Source: Iris pallida (lineage: Eukaryota > Streptophyta > Magnoliopsida > Asparagales > Iridaceae). Taken from it: 64,000 nt of DNA. The position numbers and the translations under genes were made by a program. Positions 35,880 to 48,500 of this stretch are shown here, piece by piece. Location: the NCBI GenBank assembly GCA_029216955.1, contig JANAVB010044017.1:5376529-5440528 (forward strand), read 5' to 3'. The notes below the pieces were generated by a model. That model ran no database searches. It saw nothing but the letters and a program-made list of their open reading frames with translations, and had not been told where the DNA came from. Position 1 is the first letter of the stretch, and each line of letters starts with the position of its first letter.

Positions 35880-36770
35880 AGAGTGAGGGAAGAGCGAGGG
35901 TCGGGGTTACCGGAGAGGGCTCGGGCCCGGCGAGCGGACGGCGTCCACGGCGGAGAGAGGCGGGCGGAGCATGGGAAAGAGAGGGCGGCGACCTGGTGGA
36001 GGCGGAGTACGGCCGGCGGCGCTGGGGTCCTTGAGCGGCGGGCGGTCGGACGCGTCTCCCGCGGAGATCCAGCGGCGGACGGTCGGCGGCAAAGGGGCAG
36101 AGGAGCGGCGCGGGCTCCAGGCGACAAACACTGCCGGAGGGAGGGTTTTACCGGCGGGCGCTCGGAGCGCTGCCGGCTCTCGGCGGCGGGAAAGTCTTGA
36201 CAAGGCGGCAGCGGTCACGCTGATGCGTCGGACGGTGTGGATCCGACCGCCGTCCCGGCGACGAGGTCGGTTGCGGGATCCGCGGGCCTGGCAGAGATGC
36301 TGCCACGGGATCCTAGACGGAGCTCGACCGCGGCGAGCGTGGCAGAGGTCCTGCTGTACGGCGCGGTGGCACGCCGGCTCAGGTGAGGTGTCTTCACTTT
36401 TTCTTCTGCGTACGGATTTTTAGCGGCGATGGCCGAATTTTGGGTGACGGCAGAGGTGGTTGTTTTAATGGCGCTGGGGTTTGGATTGGCCGCCTGTGGC
36501 TTGGTGCGATGGCTGGCCAGGATGTTGGGTCGGGAGGAGTTGGGAGGCCTTCGGACTTCACTCGCCGGAGGCGGTCGATATATGATGGGTGTTCTGGTGA
36601 TGTGGGTTGTGGCGACGACGTCGGGGGTGATGCTGAGATGATGAAGACGGGTGGCAGTGATGATTCGGATTAGGGTCTAGGTCGGGTCGTGGTGATTGCG
36701 TGTCCTGCGTGACGCGGATAATGAAGAGAGATGGTGTCCGGTGTGTCGGACACGAGGAGGAGATCTGTAT
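35880..36770 (-). other. GC-rich island inside the left LTR of B (paired with about 42440-43330)
   Basis: Sharply GC-rich against AT-rich flanks, beginning just downstream of the minus-strand TATA box, so it would form the transcript leader. Open frames exist on both strands (+ 35971-36423, 150 codons; minus 35907-36218, 103 codons) and are partly kept in the second LTR, but GC-rich DNA lacks stop codons by chance and I recognise no domain. On the + strand CTCAG|GTGAGG near 36378 and a TTTTTAG near 36416 look like intron borders. A captured host gene fragment is possible but unproven. Confidence 0.5.
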
Positions 36771-36852
36771 TTGTAATGGGGAAATATAGTGGATGGGAGG
36801 CACAGACACGGTGCAAAATCTGTGGGTAGAGAAATTATGGAGGAGTACCTAC

Positions 36853-36863
36853 CTATTTATAGG
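36853..36863 (-). promoter_or_regulatory. TATA box of element B LTR
   Basis: Minus-strand CCTATAAATAG. Conserved in the second LTR at 43416-43425. Confidence 0.55.
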
Positions 36864-37524
36864 ATGTGGGAATTCCCAGTTAGATAGGGATTGGGAGAAT
36901 TTAAATCCCAATTAGATAATTCCTCTATTAATTCAAATTGATTCAAAATCAAAGCATATCCAATCTAAATATATTCTATACTTAATTTAAAATATTTTAA
37001 ATAAAGTCAATAAAATCTTTTCCAATTTAAATTACCATATTTAATCAAATATTATCATTAACAAAATCCTAAATATTATTTTCATAATTAAATAAATATG
37101 GAAATAATTAATTTCGAAAATCACGATAAATACTTAAATATTAATCAAAAACTAGTTTTTATAAATAACAAAATTTATTAATAAACAATTTTCACCTTTC
37201 ATAAAATATTTGGAAACATTCCATATAAACCAAAATTTTCAAATTACTACTTATTTTTTAAACGACGACCAAAATAACTTTTATACAAAAGAAATTATTT
37301 ATCCCATTTATTTGAAAATGTACCTTCCTATTAAAATAAAATTTATAATAAAATATATTTTTCTAAAATATGTAGCGCGACACATATTCGCACTTGTCGA
37401 GCAATACGAAATACAAATCTCGCATGCTACGCAAAAATGCGAAATCGTATGCAACGTGTAAATACGAAGTATAAAAAAATATTTTTTAAATACAAAATTG
37501 TAGTAGAAATTTAGGGGGTTTACA

Positions 37525-40500
37525 TCCTACCCAACTTAAAAGAATTTCGTCCTCGAAATTTAGGAAAAATTAGGGTAAGTGGGGTGAAGGGGATGGTAAG
37601 AGTTTGTTCGAATAGATTTACGAGATCTTGGGACGGAAATGCAAACAAATATTCGACGAGGAGGCGAACGACGTTTCAATGGCAATATGTCCTTTGATCG
37701 CCTAGAACAGAAAAATTCGATACGATCATATATATGACAACCAATCAATGACTAAGCTCGATCACCCTAACACTAACTTTAAAAGGGGCAACCTCATTAG
37801 CAGGTAATAAACTCCTTAATCCTTTAATATCATCAATATTTGTGTAATCTCTCTTATCATAAATCGTTCTTTCCGTTAATTTCTTTCGTACCACGTCCCG
37901 TTACCAAAAACCAATAAAATTATAATTGTATTCTAACTTCTTCTATCTTGTCATAAAATTTCAAATAGCCTCAAACTTGAATTCCATAATCTCCATTATA
38001 CTAGCTCACTTTATATATATATGTCTTCCCAAGTTAAAATTTTTCTCTAAAATTATAAGTCCAAAACCTTCAACCAATTGGCCCAAGTAAAAGTTAAAAT
38101 CTCCTTACTACGATTTGTATTTGTTGGTCAATATACAATACATCCTTAGGTACCAAGATAAGGTCCGTCTTCAATGTTTGATAAATATCGAAAACTAACA
38201 ATATACTTTCGTAACTCAATCACAATTGAAAATTTTCTAAAATATTTATTAGTCTCTCTCTCGAAAATTTGAATTAAACAATCTCATCTTTTTGATGGTA
38301 GAAATGAAACTCTTCTTAACTTCATATTCATAATCATCTTAGAACTTAATAAAAAATGTAAAGATTTCCTTCTTCAACAATTTGTCATCCTTGAAAGCTA
38401 ATATCATCTTAACACTCTATGCTATCGAAGGCAACGTCAACGTTGTCCTTATCAAAAATTTGCATCCATAAATTTAATATATAAATTTGGTTCTTAAACC
38501 ACCAAAGCTTTAGAAATTTTTCCCTCGATATTTAGTTACCTCAAAACAAACTTTGGAATTCGAGAAGTATTTACTCTTGAGTGTTTCATCATAATATATC
38601 ATTCCTTACTTCATCTTTTTGGATTTATCGTACATTTTCATTTATGTCCCATCTATACCTCATAATCTCGTAATTATCTTTAACCAACTACATTATTTAT
38701 CCATGCTGTGGGGCTTTCTAATCTAACCTCTACTAACCCAAGATTGTCATGATCAAATTTCATTTTGCATAAGGGAATCAAACAGGGAACAAGGTTGCAT
38801 AAGCTATCGATGAATCATAGTGAAATATAAGTAGAGCAGTTTAATTGGAAGAGAGAATGGTAGGGGTTGCAATATTGAAGAGCGAAAGATGTTATGTGTC
38901 TAAGTGAATCGTGATAAGACATGAAAATAAATAACAAGGGTTAAATAGTCAAGATAAACTCAAGTTAAGCATTTAACGGATTTAGTAGATCGCAATCGGG
39001 CCGAAGATTTGAGTCGTGATTGAGTCCAAATATATAGTCAAAAGTATATCGGTACCATGGTATAGGTTATAGTTAGTCTTTATGGCCCGAAAGTCGTACC
39101 ATAAAAATATAGTACAAGAGGACGTGTTTTAGTGGGACATGATATACCTACATGAAGGTGAGCTCGTCTAGGTCTTGCATGTGAATTTTATTGGAAGAAA
39201 AAGTTTAGTGTGGTGTTCCAAATATTAAAGTCACGATAGGGGACGCCAAATAATCAAATAGAAAGTGGGTTTTCATAAGGTACTAATTAATGCACCAAAA
39301 ATAAAAGGTTAAAAAAAGATAATTAGAAAATCTCGTAGATCAAGGTAAAATAAATTAGAGATACAGTTTCTAGAGAGAAAATAGTCTCATAGATAAGGGT
39401 ATGGTCAAGGGGATGGTTCTAATCATTTCTAAGTTTCAAACAATTAGATGGTCACGATTAAAGATCTAGATTTGAGGGAAGGTCGAGTAAGTCAAAGATA
39501 TGTTCATCGGTTGGTCGATGACTAACTATACTTGTGTATATGCTATATCATAATCATAGGTGGTATGACAATCTAATGTGGAATACTTCTATCTCACTAG
39601 GATGACCTTACTTGCTTCTTGGTCCTCTACCAATATATGATCTAATCTAAAATTTTAGTTCCTCAAAAGTTTCTCAATAAAATTTCCAAGATACTCCACC
39701 AAAATTTTTAATCATCTTAGGCTGTCAAATTTAATCAAAATTTTAAATCTCTAGTCCATCTCGAAACAACCCTTGTATATCGCTAAAATAAATAATTTTT
39801 TTTCACATCTTAAACTCAACATTTAAATAAGTTTATCAGTCAAAATTTATACTACAAAATGGAACACTTAGATAACTCTCGAATTTAATTCTATATCCTT
39901 CAAATGTGTATATCTAACTTCCAATAAGTCACAACTACTCTTCAAAAGTATTTTCTTCTTCTCTTTTTTTTTCCAAAATTCAAATATCCATAATCAAGGT
40001 TTTAAACTTGAAATCTAAATAGCTTTATAAATCATAGATCATATGACGTAATTTACTTCAAAAAAATATTTACCAAAATTTATCAATCATCCTCAAATTT
40101 TGGTTAATCATAAATCATAATTCCACATTTAAAATTTTATGATCATTTTCAATTTAAATTTATATCCCTCCAAAATTTGTATAGCTATAACTCAAATAAT
40201 CATAAATGTTCAAAGACCATCAAAAATCAAAATGCAAAATCGAATCAATTTATTTTCTCGATCTAGCTATCCTTTTGTATATATCACCTTGTAATATCAA
40301 ATTAAAAGTCCAACTATCTTTTGAAAGTGGTAATATGCTGCTACCCAACTTGGAATTAACTAATCCTTAAGAATCATATTTCTAGGAAAATAAATGCCTC
40401 TATAACTCAAATAAAATCTCCATGCATATTAATTGTTAATATAACCTTCTAGCCATATGTTTGACCTATGAGCATATACTAGTGTAGTCATCCTACCAAG

Positions 40501-40702
40501 CTCGAAACTAAGAATTTATGGTAGAAGGAGTCAAGCAAGATGCAAATCAAGGAGGTCGAACGAGAGTTCGGAATTTGAAGTCAAGAAAAGATATCAAGTA
40601 AGTGGATGAGATTCTAGACTCTAATCCTATATTACAGGCCCGTTCGGTACAGTCATGTAACCGAAACGGCAAACTTGACCTGCATGGGCCACCACAAAAA
40701 CA
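37525..40702 (-). other. Internal domain of element B (non-coding, 3178 bp)
   Basis: Very AT-rich and stop-dense on both strands; I find no gag, protease, RT or integrase motif. On the minus strand it opens next to the LTR with TTTTTGTGGTGGCCCATGCA, followed by GGTCAAG (about 40701-40670), the same leader as element A. It closes with the TTTCGAGGACGAAATTC module and purines at about 37565-37525. Between these, about 3.1 kb holds nothing recognisable. Confidence 0.8.
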
Positions 40703-43700
40703 TGTAACGTACCAGTCCAAAAATAATTAGGACTAGGTACGTATCCATGCCAGCTGCATACATACGAAGTATACTCCAATATATGGAAACTTCGTATGTA
40801 CACATAAGCTGTAAAATGCAGTGAACCAAGAGTAATCTAATCTCATCCACACAAAATATAAGAATAAAAGATATCATATAATCGATAAATTGTCATTGGT
40901 ACATGTAGTTGGGCGGAGACAAATCCACTACCAACAATGAAAAGCAATACATCACAAAAGAAAGGGTTTGGCGAGCAAAGCGAAGACGATCAAAGTGTAA
41001 TCATCCTCGAAGAATAGCGATGATCATGGCCACGGCTAGAACACCTATGAAAGACAAGAGCGCACACCTGGCAAGATAACCAGGTCCTCAGAGGGACGTA
41101 ACAAGATACATAAAGAATATGCCATAATAAACTGAATATACAATTTGTCACAAACCAAAATAAGTAGCTAGACGACAATAAGGTAATCTAACCGTACTAC
41201 GGTGTTCATGCAGTTAAGAACAAACCTCCAACGCATGGGCACTCTGGCTCAGTAGCAGTAATCTCAGGTATGGCCCATCAGGATACCAGGGACCTCAAAG
41301 CATAACATTCCTCGAATGTCAGAGGCCAGCAGTAAATTAGTATCCGGATCCAGGACCGTATCTCCCGCGGAGATAACCGACAATAGGGAAGTACATACTT
41401 GGCCCATACGTTAAGGAACTGTCATTCCCATCCAATGTCTAACAGAGTCACATCCATGTCTCATATACCCCTACTAACTGCTAAGTCTCCTAACATGCCT
41501 CTATTAGCAGTTAGCCCTAACACATGCGCATGGGGGATCAGCCCACACATAAGAACCTCTACATGCTACTCATCTCATACATCCTTGTGGTATAACTGTG
41601 TCAAGGTATATGTGACACACTACAGACGGTAGTCCCTTAACTCTAGGTTCATATGCAATCAAAGGATAATAACAAAGTAAATTAATAATCACTGAACAGG
41701 CAGTAAATCAGGAACTGTAAGAAACGAAAATAAAGAACAGTAATATATAAAATAAATGCAGACTGAATATAAACAGTTTAATGGCAAGGTATCTTGCCTG
41801 GTGTTATGCCTGGTGTGGTACGATAATCCGACAAGTCATGTCTGTCCCGTAGCCATGTTCGATGTGTAAAGACCCGAAGTCCATGAGAAAATAGGCACGA
41901 TTTAGTCATGATCAAGAATTGATAACTGATGGATTTGTAGAAAAGGTGTTTATACCATGTTTAGAAAATATAATAGCTAAACTAGATTTTTATTAGTAAA
42001 AATATATTTTTGGAAAATACTTTAATAATCAAAAATCGTTTTAGGCTACCTCTATGTTTGTCGACACATATTTTTATAGATAAAAACCATATTTTATTAT
42101 TAACAATAATTTAGATAAATATTAGTAAAATTATATAGGGTTCTAAAACCATATTTTGAAAAGGCCAAGCCAAGTATAATATTTATATATAACCTTGTAG
42201 ATGTATTATATTTTTTTTACAAGTAAATTTGATAATATTTTTTTTAATATCTAAATACAAAATCAATTACTAATAATAATAATAATAATAATAATAATAG
42301 TAAATAATATCACATAATAATAATAATCAATAATCAATATAATAATAATAATCATAATACTAATAATAAATATTAATATTAATATTAAACCCTAACTAAT
42401 CAGCCCCTTTCCTAAATCCCGTAACAAAATTTCGAGAGAGAGAGAGTGAGGGAAGAGCGAGGGTCGGGGTTACCGGAGAGGGCTCGGGCCCGGCGAGCGG
42501 ACGGCGTCTACGGCGGAGAGAGGCGGGCGGAGCACGGGAAAGAGAGGGCGGCGACCTGGTGGAGGCGGAGTACGGCTGGCGGCGCTGGGGTCCTTGAGCG
42601 ACGGGCGGTCGGACGCGTCTTCCGTGGTGATCCAGCGGCGGACGGTCGGCGGCAAAGGGGCAGAGGAGCGGCGCGGGCTCCAGGCGGCAAATACTGCCGG
42701 AGGAAGGGTTTTACCGACGGGCGCTCGGAGCGCTGCCGGCTCTCGGCGACGAAGAAGTCTTGACAAGACGGCGGCGGTCACGCTGATGCGTCGGGCGGTG
42801 TGGATCCGGCCGCCGTCCCGGCGACGAGGTCGGTTGCGGGATCCGCGGGCCTGGCAGAGGTGCTGCCACAAGATCCTAGACGGAGCTCGGCCGCGGCGAG
42901 CGTGGCGAAGTTCCTGCTGTACGGCGCGGTGGCGCGCCGGCTCAGGTGAGGTGTCTTCACTTTTTCTTCTGCGTGCGGATTTTTGGCGGCGATGGCCGGA
43001 TTTTTGGTGACGGCAGAGGTGGTTGTTTTAATGGCGGTGGGGTTTGGATTGGCCGCCTGTGGCTTGGTGCGATGGCTGGCCAGGATGTTTGGTCAGGAGG
43101 AGTTGGGCGGCCTTCGGACTTCACTCACCAGAGGCGGTCGATATCTGATGGGTGTTCTGGTGATGTGGGTTGTGGCGACGACGTCGGGGGTGATGCTGAG
43201 ATGATGAAAACAGGTGGCGGCGATGATTCGGATTAGGGTCTAGGTCGGGTCGTGGTGATTGCGTGTCCTGCGTGACGCGGATAATGAAGAGAGATGGTGT
43301 CCGGTGTGTCGGACACGGGGAGGAGATCTGTATTTGTAATGGGAAAATATAGTGGATGGGAGGCACAGACACGGTACACAATCTGTGGATGAAGAAATTA
43401 TGGAGGAGTACCTGCCTATTTATAGGATGTGGGAATTTCTAGTTAGATAGGGATTGGGAGAATTTAAATCCCAATTAGATAATTCCTCTATTAATTCAAA
43501 TTGATTCAAAATCAAAGCATATCCAATCTAAATATATTCTATACTTAATTTAAAATATTTTAAATAAAGTCAATAAATCTTTTCTAATTTAAATTACCAT
43601 ATTTAATCAAATATTATCATTAACAAAATCCTAAATATTATTTTCATAATTAAATAAATATGGTAATAATTAATTTCGAAAATCACGATAAATACTTAAA

Positions 43701-44084
43701 TATTAATCATAAACTAGTTTTTACAAATAACAAAATTTATTAATAAACAAATTTCACCTTTCGCAAAACATTTGGAAACATTCCATATAAACCAAAATTT
43801 TCAAATTACTACTTACTTTTTAAACGACGACCAAAATAACTTTTATACAAAAGAAATTATTTATCCCATTTATTTGAAAATGTACCTTCCTATTAAAATA
43901 AAATTTATAATAAAATATATTTTTCTAAAATATGTAGCGCGACACATATTCGTACTTGTCGAGCAATACGAAATGCAAATCTCGCATGCCACGCAAAAAT
44001 ACGAAATCGTATGCAACGTGTAAATATGAAGTATAAAAAATATTTTTAAATACAAAATCGTAGTAGAAATTTAGGGGGTTTACA
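40703..44084 (-). repeat. 5' LTR of element B (right copy, 3382 bp)
   Basis: Pairs with 34136-37524 along its whole length, including the GC island (about 42440-43330), (AAT)n run and TATA box (43416-43425). Its right end GGTTTACA abuts the second TTGGC duplication. Confidence 0.92.
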
Positions 44085-44735
44085 TTGGCTATGGCACAAG
44101 AGGCTAGGACATGCAAATATGGACACTATCTCACGACTATGCACCAAAAAGCTGGCAAAAGGACTCCCGAAGACTACATTCAAGAGAGATATGGTATGTG
44201 TTGACTGTGAAAAGAACAAAGCAACTAGATCTTCTTTTAAATCCATAAACGGTGTAAGTACTTCTAAACCTTTGCAGTTAATTCATATGGATTTATATGG
44301 TCCTAGAAGAGTCGCTAGTCTTAGCGGTAAACTCTATGCTTTTGTGGTTGTTGACAATTTCTCTCACTATACATGGGTTTTCTTTTTATCAAACAAAAGT
44401 GATGCCATTTTTGAATTTCAAATATTTTGCAAAAAGTTAAAAAACGAAAAAGGCTTCATGATTACTCGAATCCGAAATGATCTTGGCGACAAATTCATAA
44501 ATGTCGATTTTAAAAAGTTTTGTGATGATAGTGGATACTACCAAGAGTTTTCTTGTCCTAGAACTCCTCAATAGAATGATATTATGGAGCAGAAGAATCG
44601 TACTCAAGCGAAATGGCTAGAGTCATGCTGAATCAGCATAATCTTCTTAAATATTTTTGGGTAGAAGTTGTTAGTACAGTCTGTCATATTTTGAACAGGG
44701 TGTTAATTCGACCTATTTCGAAGAAAAATCCCTTA
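44085..44735 (+). pseudogene. pol: copia integrase (+ element)
   Basis: Integrase of the + copia, resuming after element B. The zinc-binding HHCC part reads WHKRLGHANMD and VCVDCEKNK. Catalytic core: HMDLYGP (first Asp), RNDLGDKF (second Asp; the usual G-rich context is altered) and IMEQKN (Glu). Open from 44119 to a stop after CPRTPQ at 44574; a frameshift follows near 44609, then SEMARVMLNQHN continues in another frame. Homologous to 28421-27808 of the minus copia. Confidence 0.88.
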
Positions 44736-46130
44736 TGAATTGTGGTTTGGAAGGATTCCAAACATTTTCTATTTTAAAGTTTTTGGTTGTCGTTGTTTTA
44801 TCCTGAACACCAAGGACAACTTAGGTAAGTTCGACTATAAGGCAGACGAAGGGATATTTTTCGGATATGCTGTCAAGAGTAAGGGATATAAGATTTTTAA
44901 TAAGAGATCTATAATTATTGAAGAATTGATTAACGTTACTTTTGATGAGCTTAATAATCACAGATCTAGCGACAGTGATGATGAGGATGTACAAAACAAA
45001 ACCAAGACACCAGAAGATACTGCTACCAACGAGAGATATCTGAAAAGTCTACCAAAGAGGATGAAATTCATGTCAGACCATCCAGAAACACTCGTAGTAG
45101 GTGATATATCCAAAGACGTAACTACACTTTCTTCTACTAGAGATGTAGCAGCAAATGTAGCATTTATTTCTCAAGTAAAACCTAAAATGGTAGCAGATGC
45201 TTTTAATAATGAGTTTTAGATTGATATCATGCAAGAGAAACTTAATCAATTTGAGAGAAACCAAGTTTGGGAACTCGTTCCTAAACCTATTAGTCAATCG
45301 ATAATTGGTACCAAATAGGTGTTCCAAAATAAATTGAGTAAGGATGGACAAGTTCTACGCAATAAAGCACGTCTACTGGCACAAGGTTATAATCAAGATG
45401 AATGAATTGATTATGACGAGACATATGCTTTTATTGCTAGACTAGAAGCCATTCGCATGTTTTGTGCATTTGTATATTTTTATAATTTCGAACTTTTTCA
45501 AATGGATGTGAAAAGTGCATTTTTAAACGAATTTTTGAAGGAAGTTTTTGTGAAACAGTCCCCTAGTTTCAAAGATTTTTAAAAACCTAATAACATTTTC
45601 AAGCTTAGAAAAAGCATTATAGGACTCAAACAAGCACCGCGTGCTTGGTATGAACGACTAAGTTCTTTCTTACTTGAAAATAGTTTTCAAAAGGAAGAGT
45701 TGATACAACTTTATTCATCAAATCTTCATATAATAATATTTTACTTGTGCAAATTTATATAGATGATATTATTTTTGGTTTTACTAACAAAAACTATGTC
45801 AAGATTTTGCTTAAGTGTATGCAGAATGAGTTTGAGATGAGTATGATGGGAGAGCTCAACTACTTCCTAGGACTTCAGATCAAACAGCACTCACAAGAAA
45901 TATTCATCAACCAAGCCAAGTACACGAAGGATTTACTGAAGAAGTATAACTTCGACAATGTAAAGCCTATCAGCACACCAATGGCTACATCAACATGGTT
46001 TGACATTGATGAAAGTGGCAAACCAGTCGACAAGCGTAAGTATCGAGGTATGATTGGTAGTTTATTATACTTAACTGCTAGTTGTCTTGATATTATGTTT
46101 AGTATTTGCATATCTGCATGATATCAAACT
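44736..46130 (+). pseudogene. pol: copia integrase C-terminus and reverse transcriptase (+ element)
   Basis: 44740-45219 is open: FYFKVFGCRCFILNTKDN (integrase C-terminal region), then a Ser/Asp-rich linker. RT follows from about 45222: RNQVWELVPKP, GYNQDE, ARLEAIRMFCAF, FQMDVKSAFLNE (first catalytic Asp), [12 protein letters not shown], then a frameshift near 45700 and the intact catalytic box [10 protein letters not shown] (about 45757). The open piece 45747-46121 ends in FEMSMMGELNYFLGLQIK and GMIGSLLYLTAS. Several in-frame stops are present. Unlike the minus copia, the YxDD box is preserved here. Confidence 0.9.
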
Positions 46131-46714
46131 AATCCTAAGGAATCACACCTATGCGCCGTTAAGCGTATCTTCTGATGCCTTAAGGGAACTTCTACAGTCG
46201 GCTTGTGGTATCCCAAAACCATATCTTTTGACCTAATCGGTTATTTAGATGTTGATTTTGCTGGATGCAAAGTAGACCGTAGAATTACCAGCGGTATATG
46301 TCATTTCCTGGGAAAAGATTTAGTCTCCTGGTTTAGCAAAAAGCAAAACTTTATTGCTTTATCAACAACTAAGGTTGAGTATATCCTCACAGGATGTTAT
46401 TGTGCACAGATTTTATGGACGAAGCAAACCCTAGAAGACTACAATATATACGACATGAAGATTCTCATTTACTGTGACAACACTAGCACGATTAACTTGA
46501 CTAAGAACCCTGTTTGTCACTCACGTACAAAGCACATAGAAATATATTATCATTTTTTTACGTAATCACCAACAACACGGGAATATTTGCTTAGAGTTTA
46601 TTGACGTAGATCATCAATTAGCATATATTTTCACAAAATTGCTTGCTGAAGACCATTTCAATTATCTACGTCACGAGTTAGCATACTTGAATTTTCAGAC
46701 TCATAATGTGTTAT
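46131..46714 (+). pseudogene. pol: copia RNase H (+ element)
   Basis: Degrades RNA in the RNA-DNA hybrid during reverse transcription. The open piece 46203-46565 shows LWYPKTISFDLIGYLDVDFA, SWFSKKQNFIALSTT, KVEYILTGCYCAQ and YCDNTSTINLTKNP. The usual ALSTTEAEY reads ALSTTKVEY. After a stop at 46565 the tail continues in broken form with HQLAYIFTKLLAEDHF to a final stop near 46714. Confidence 0.88.
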
Positions 46715-47273
46715 GATTAATAAAATTACTTAAAATTTGATACTCCGAGATTTATCAAATGGAGTTCTTTTGGGTACAAGCCGAAAGGGCCCTTCTGTTA
46801 ACAAGACATAAAAGCCTAAGCGACACGGTGCCAAGTTTCTTCGGACTACCGCTAGCTGGGATCCGGCCCCTACAGCTAACCCAAAGTAATATATTTTTAT
46901 TAAATTGAAGGGTTAAAAGTTATTAAGCACGTTTATCATTCATTACACATAAATGAATGGGAATTCAGGTTGGCCAAACTCGGTCCGAGTTTGGGCCGAA
47001 CTCGGACTGAACTCGGTCCGAGTTCGGGCCGAACTCGGTCGACGTCTTTTATAAGACAGCAGCTTTTTCAGCCGGTCCTATTTCCTTTCCTACTTCATCT
47101 TCTTCAAAACTTAGCCGACCCGAGCACTCCAAAACTTAACCCTAGCTTTTGAAATCCCCTTCCAAAGCATCAAACTTCGTCTTCCTCGGATCTAGAGGCT
47201 CAACGAAGGTGTTCTTAACTCCTTTCCATTGTTTACTTGAGGTATACCTCTCTTTTCTTCTCATTTCAATTCT
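46715..47273 (+). promoter_or_regulatory. Pol-to-third-ORF spacer of the + copia
   Basis: Contains a block at 46782-46880 that is highly similar to the minus copia spacer (25440-25340), with GACATAAAAG, GTGCCAAG and CTACCGCTAGCTGGGATCC. A dense palindromic array (CGGTCCGAGTTTGGGCCGA and similar) follows at 46976-47042, then a TATA-like CTTTTATAAG (47046-47055) and a pyrimidine-rich leader before the ATG at 47274. Together these resemble a second promoter. Confidence 0.55.
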
Positions 47274-48500
47274 ATGGCTCCCAAGCTTTACAAGAGAAAG
47301 AAAATAGATTTTGTGACTTCATCGTCCACTTTTGAGTATGAACCCGTTAACATTTTTAGTCCCGCTTGTCCCGACGACGAAGAGGATTTTGACAAAAACC
47401 TGTTTTCAACTTTGAAATTTTTGGACTCTTGGTTTAACCATTTTTGATACCAGGAAATTTGCCCCAAAAAATCGATAAATTTTACTGTTCTATCTGAATA
47501 TGCATCTACTTTTGAAAACTTGGGACTCCGAGATTTTCTTGAGACTTCTAGTGATATCTATGAAAATGTTATACGTATATTTTATTATAATTTGCAATAA
47601 GCAGGCGACAACATTTATTCTTATGTCGGCAGGAAAGAACTTGAGTTTAACTCGGCTGACTTGAGTGGGTACTTCCATATGCTGCACAACGGCGAAGCTC
47701 TAGTTAAGATAAACAAAGTTCAGTTTCCTGATGATATGACCCTTGACTCTCTTAAGGCCGCTATGTGTCATCTGGGTCCAGTCCCTTGGCCTCGATTGTA
47801 CGCAAAGCACCTTAACCAAAACTTCTATGATCTCCTTCGTATTATTTATTCTGCTTTGTTTCCTAAGACGGGATCTACTGATAAGGTCACGTTCTTAGAG
47901 ATATCAGTTATGTATCATATTCACTTTGGAATCACTTTTTTGTTTCTAAGACTGTTATTGCCAACATCATTAGTTGTCGGAGGACAGGCCATAACCTCCT
48001 ATACCTTATGCATCTTGCGGTGATCTTCCAGAGATTTGGAATCAACTTAGACATTTGTCCTATTTTTGGGTCACCTTCTGAGCTTACTAGATCTAGGAAG
48101 TACCCTCAGCCTCCACTTTTACCCGGTGCTGCTCTACTTTCACCTGATCCAGTCGTAGCTCCAGCTGATGCTCTTGTTCCTGCTGCTCTAGGCCACTTTG
48201 ACGACCAGTTCTACTAGAGACTTGATGCATTTGTCACTCTTCAAGAACAACATCATCAGACCTATATCGATGCTGAGTATCGCCACACTTCTCAAGCCCA
48301 GGTCTTAAGAAATAGCATAGCATGCATTCAGTGGACTATGGCACATCATCCTACTACACCAGTTCAGATCCTCTGTCATCCTAGATTCGACGAACCGTGA
48401 TTTGAGGATCTGCTCACTTTCGGATTCTTTGATCCGACGATGGCCTATGTTGATCCTCATCCACCTACTGATCCCACCGTTGATGCTGCTAATATTTGAT
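47274..48500 (+). pseudogene. Envelope-like third ORF of the + copia
   Basis: ATG at 47274 (MAPKLYKRKKIDFV). About 400 codons in pieces, with stops near 47445 and 47600 and a frameshift near 48020. The best open parts are 47661-48023 (HMLHNGEALVKINKVQFPDD, FYDLLRIIYSALFPKTGS, TFLEISVMYHIHFG) and 48008-48217 (Pro-rich: PQPPLLPGAALLSPDPVV). It is homologous to 24906-23681 of the minus copia. Position after RNase H and before the 3' LTR matches the SIRE envelope-like ORF. I see no clear signal peptide or transmembrane helix. Whether the family ever encoded a membrane protein is not shown here. Confidence 0.65.

Larger units (their letters stand above)
34136..37524 (-). repeat. 3' LTR of element B (left copy, 3389 bp)
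   Basis: Minus-strand start TGTAAACCCCCTAAATTTC at 37524 and end GGTGCGTTACA at 34136. A minus-strand TATA box, CCTATAAATAG, is at 36853-36863. Downstream of it (lower coordinates) lies a GC-rich island at about 35880-36770, then an (AAT)n tract at 35703-35731. Confidence 0.92.
34136..44084 (-). mobile_element. Element B: 9.95 kb non-coding gypsy LARD, minus strand
   Basis: LTRs are 34136-37524 (3389 bp) and 40703-44084 (3382 bp), and the internal domain is 37525-40702 (3178 bp). On the minus strand the element starts TGTAAACCCCC and ends GCGTTACA or ACGTTACA. The minus-strand 3' module at about 37565-37525 reads TTTCGAGGACGAAATTC then a purine-rich run, the plant gypsy signature. A perfect 5 bp target duplication TTGGC flanks it. 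About 10 differences in the first 235 LTR bases by eye. No gag or pol domain anywhere: it could move only with proteins supplied in trans. Confidence 0.93.

Noticed and set aside
35971..36423. GC-rich 150-codon frame as a protein gene
   Set aside because: Low-complexity Arg/Gly-rich translation expected from GC-rich DNA; the opposite strand is open too. Kept only as a GC island.
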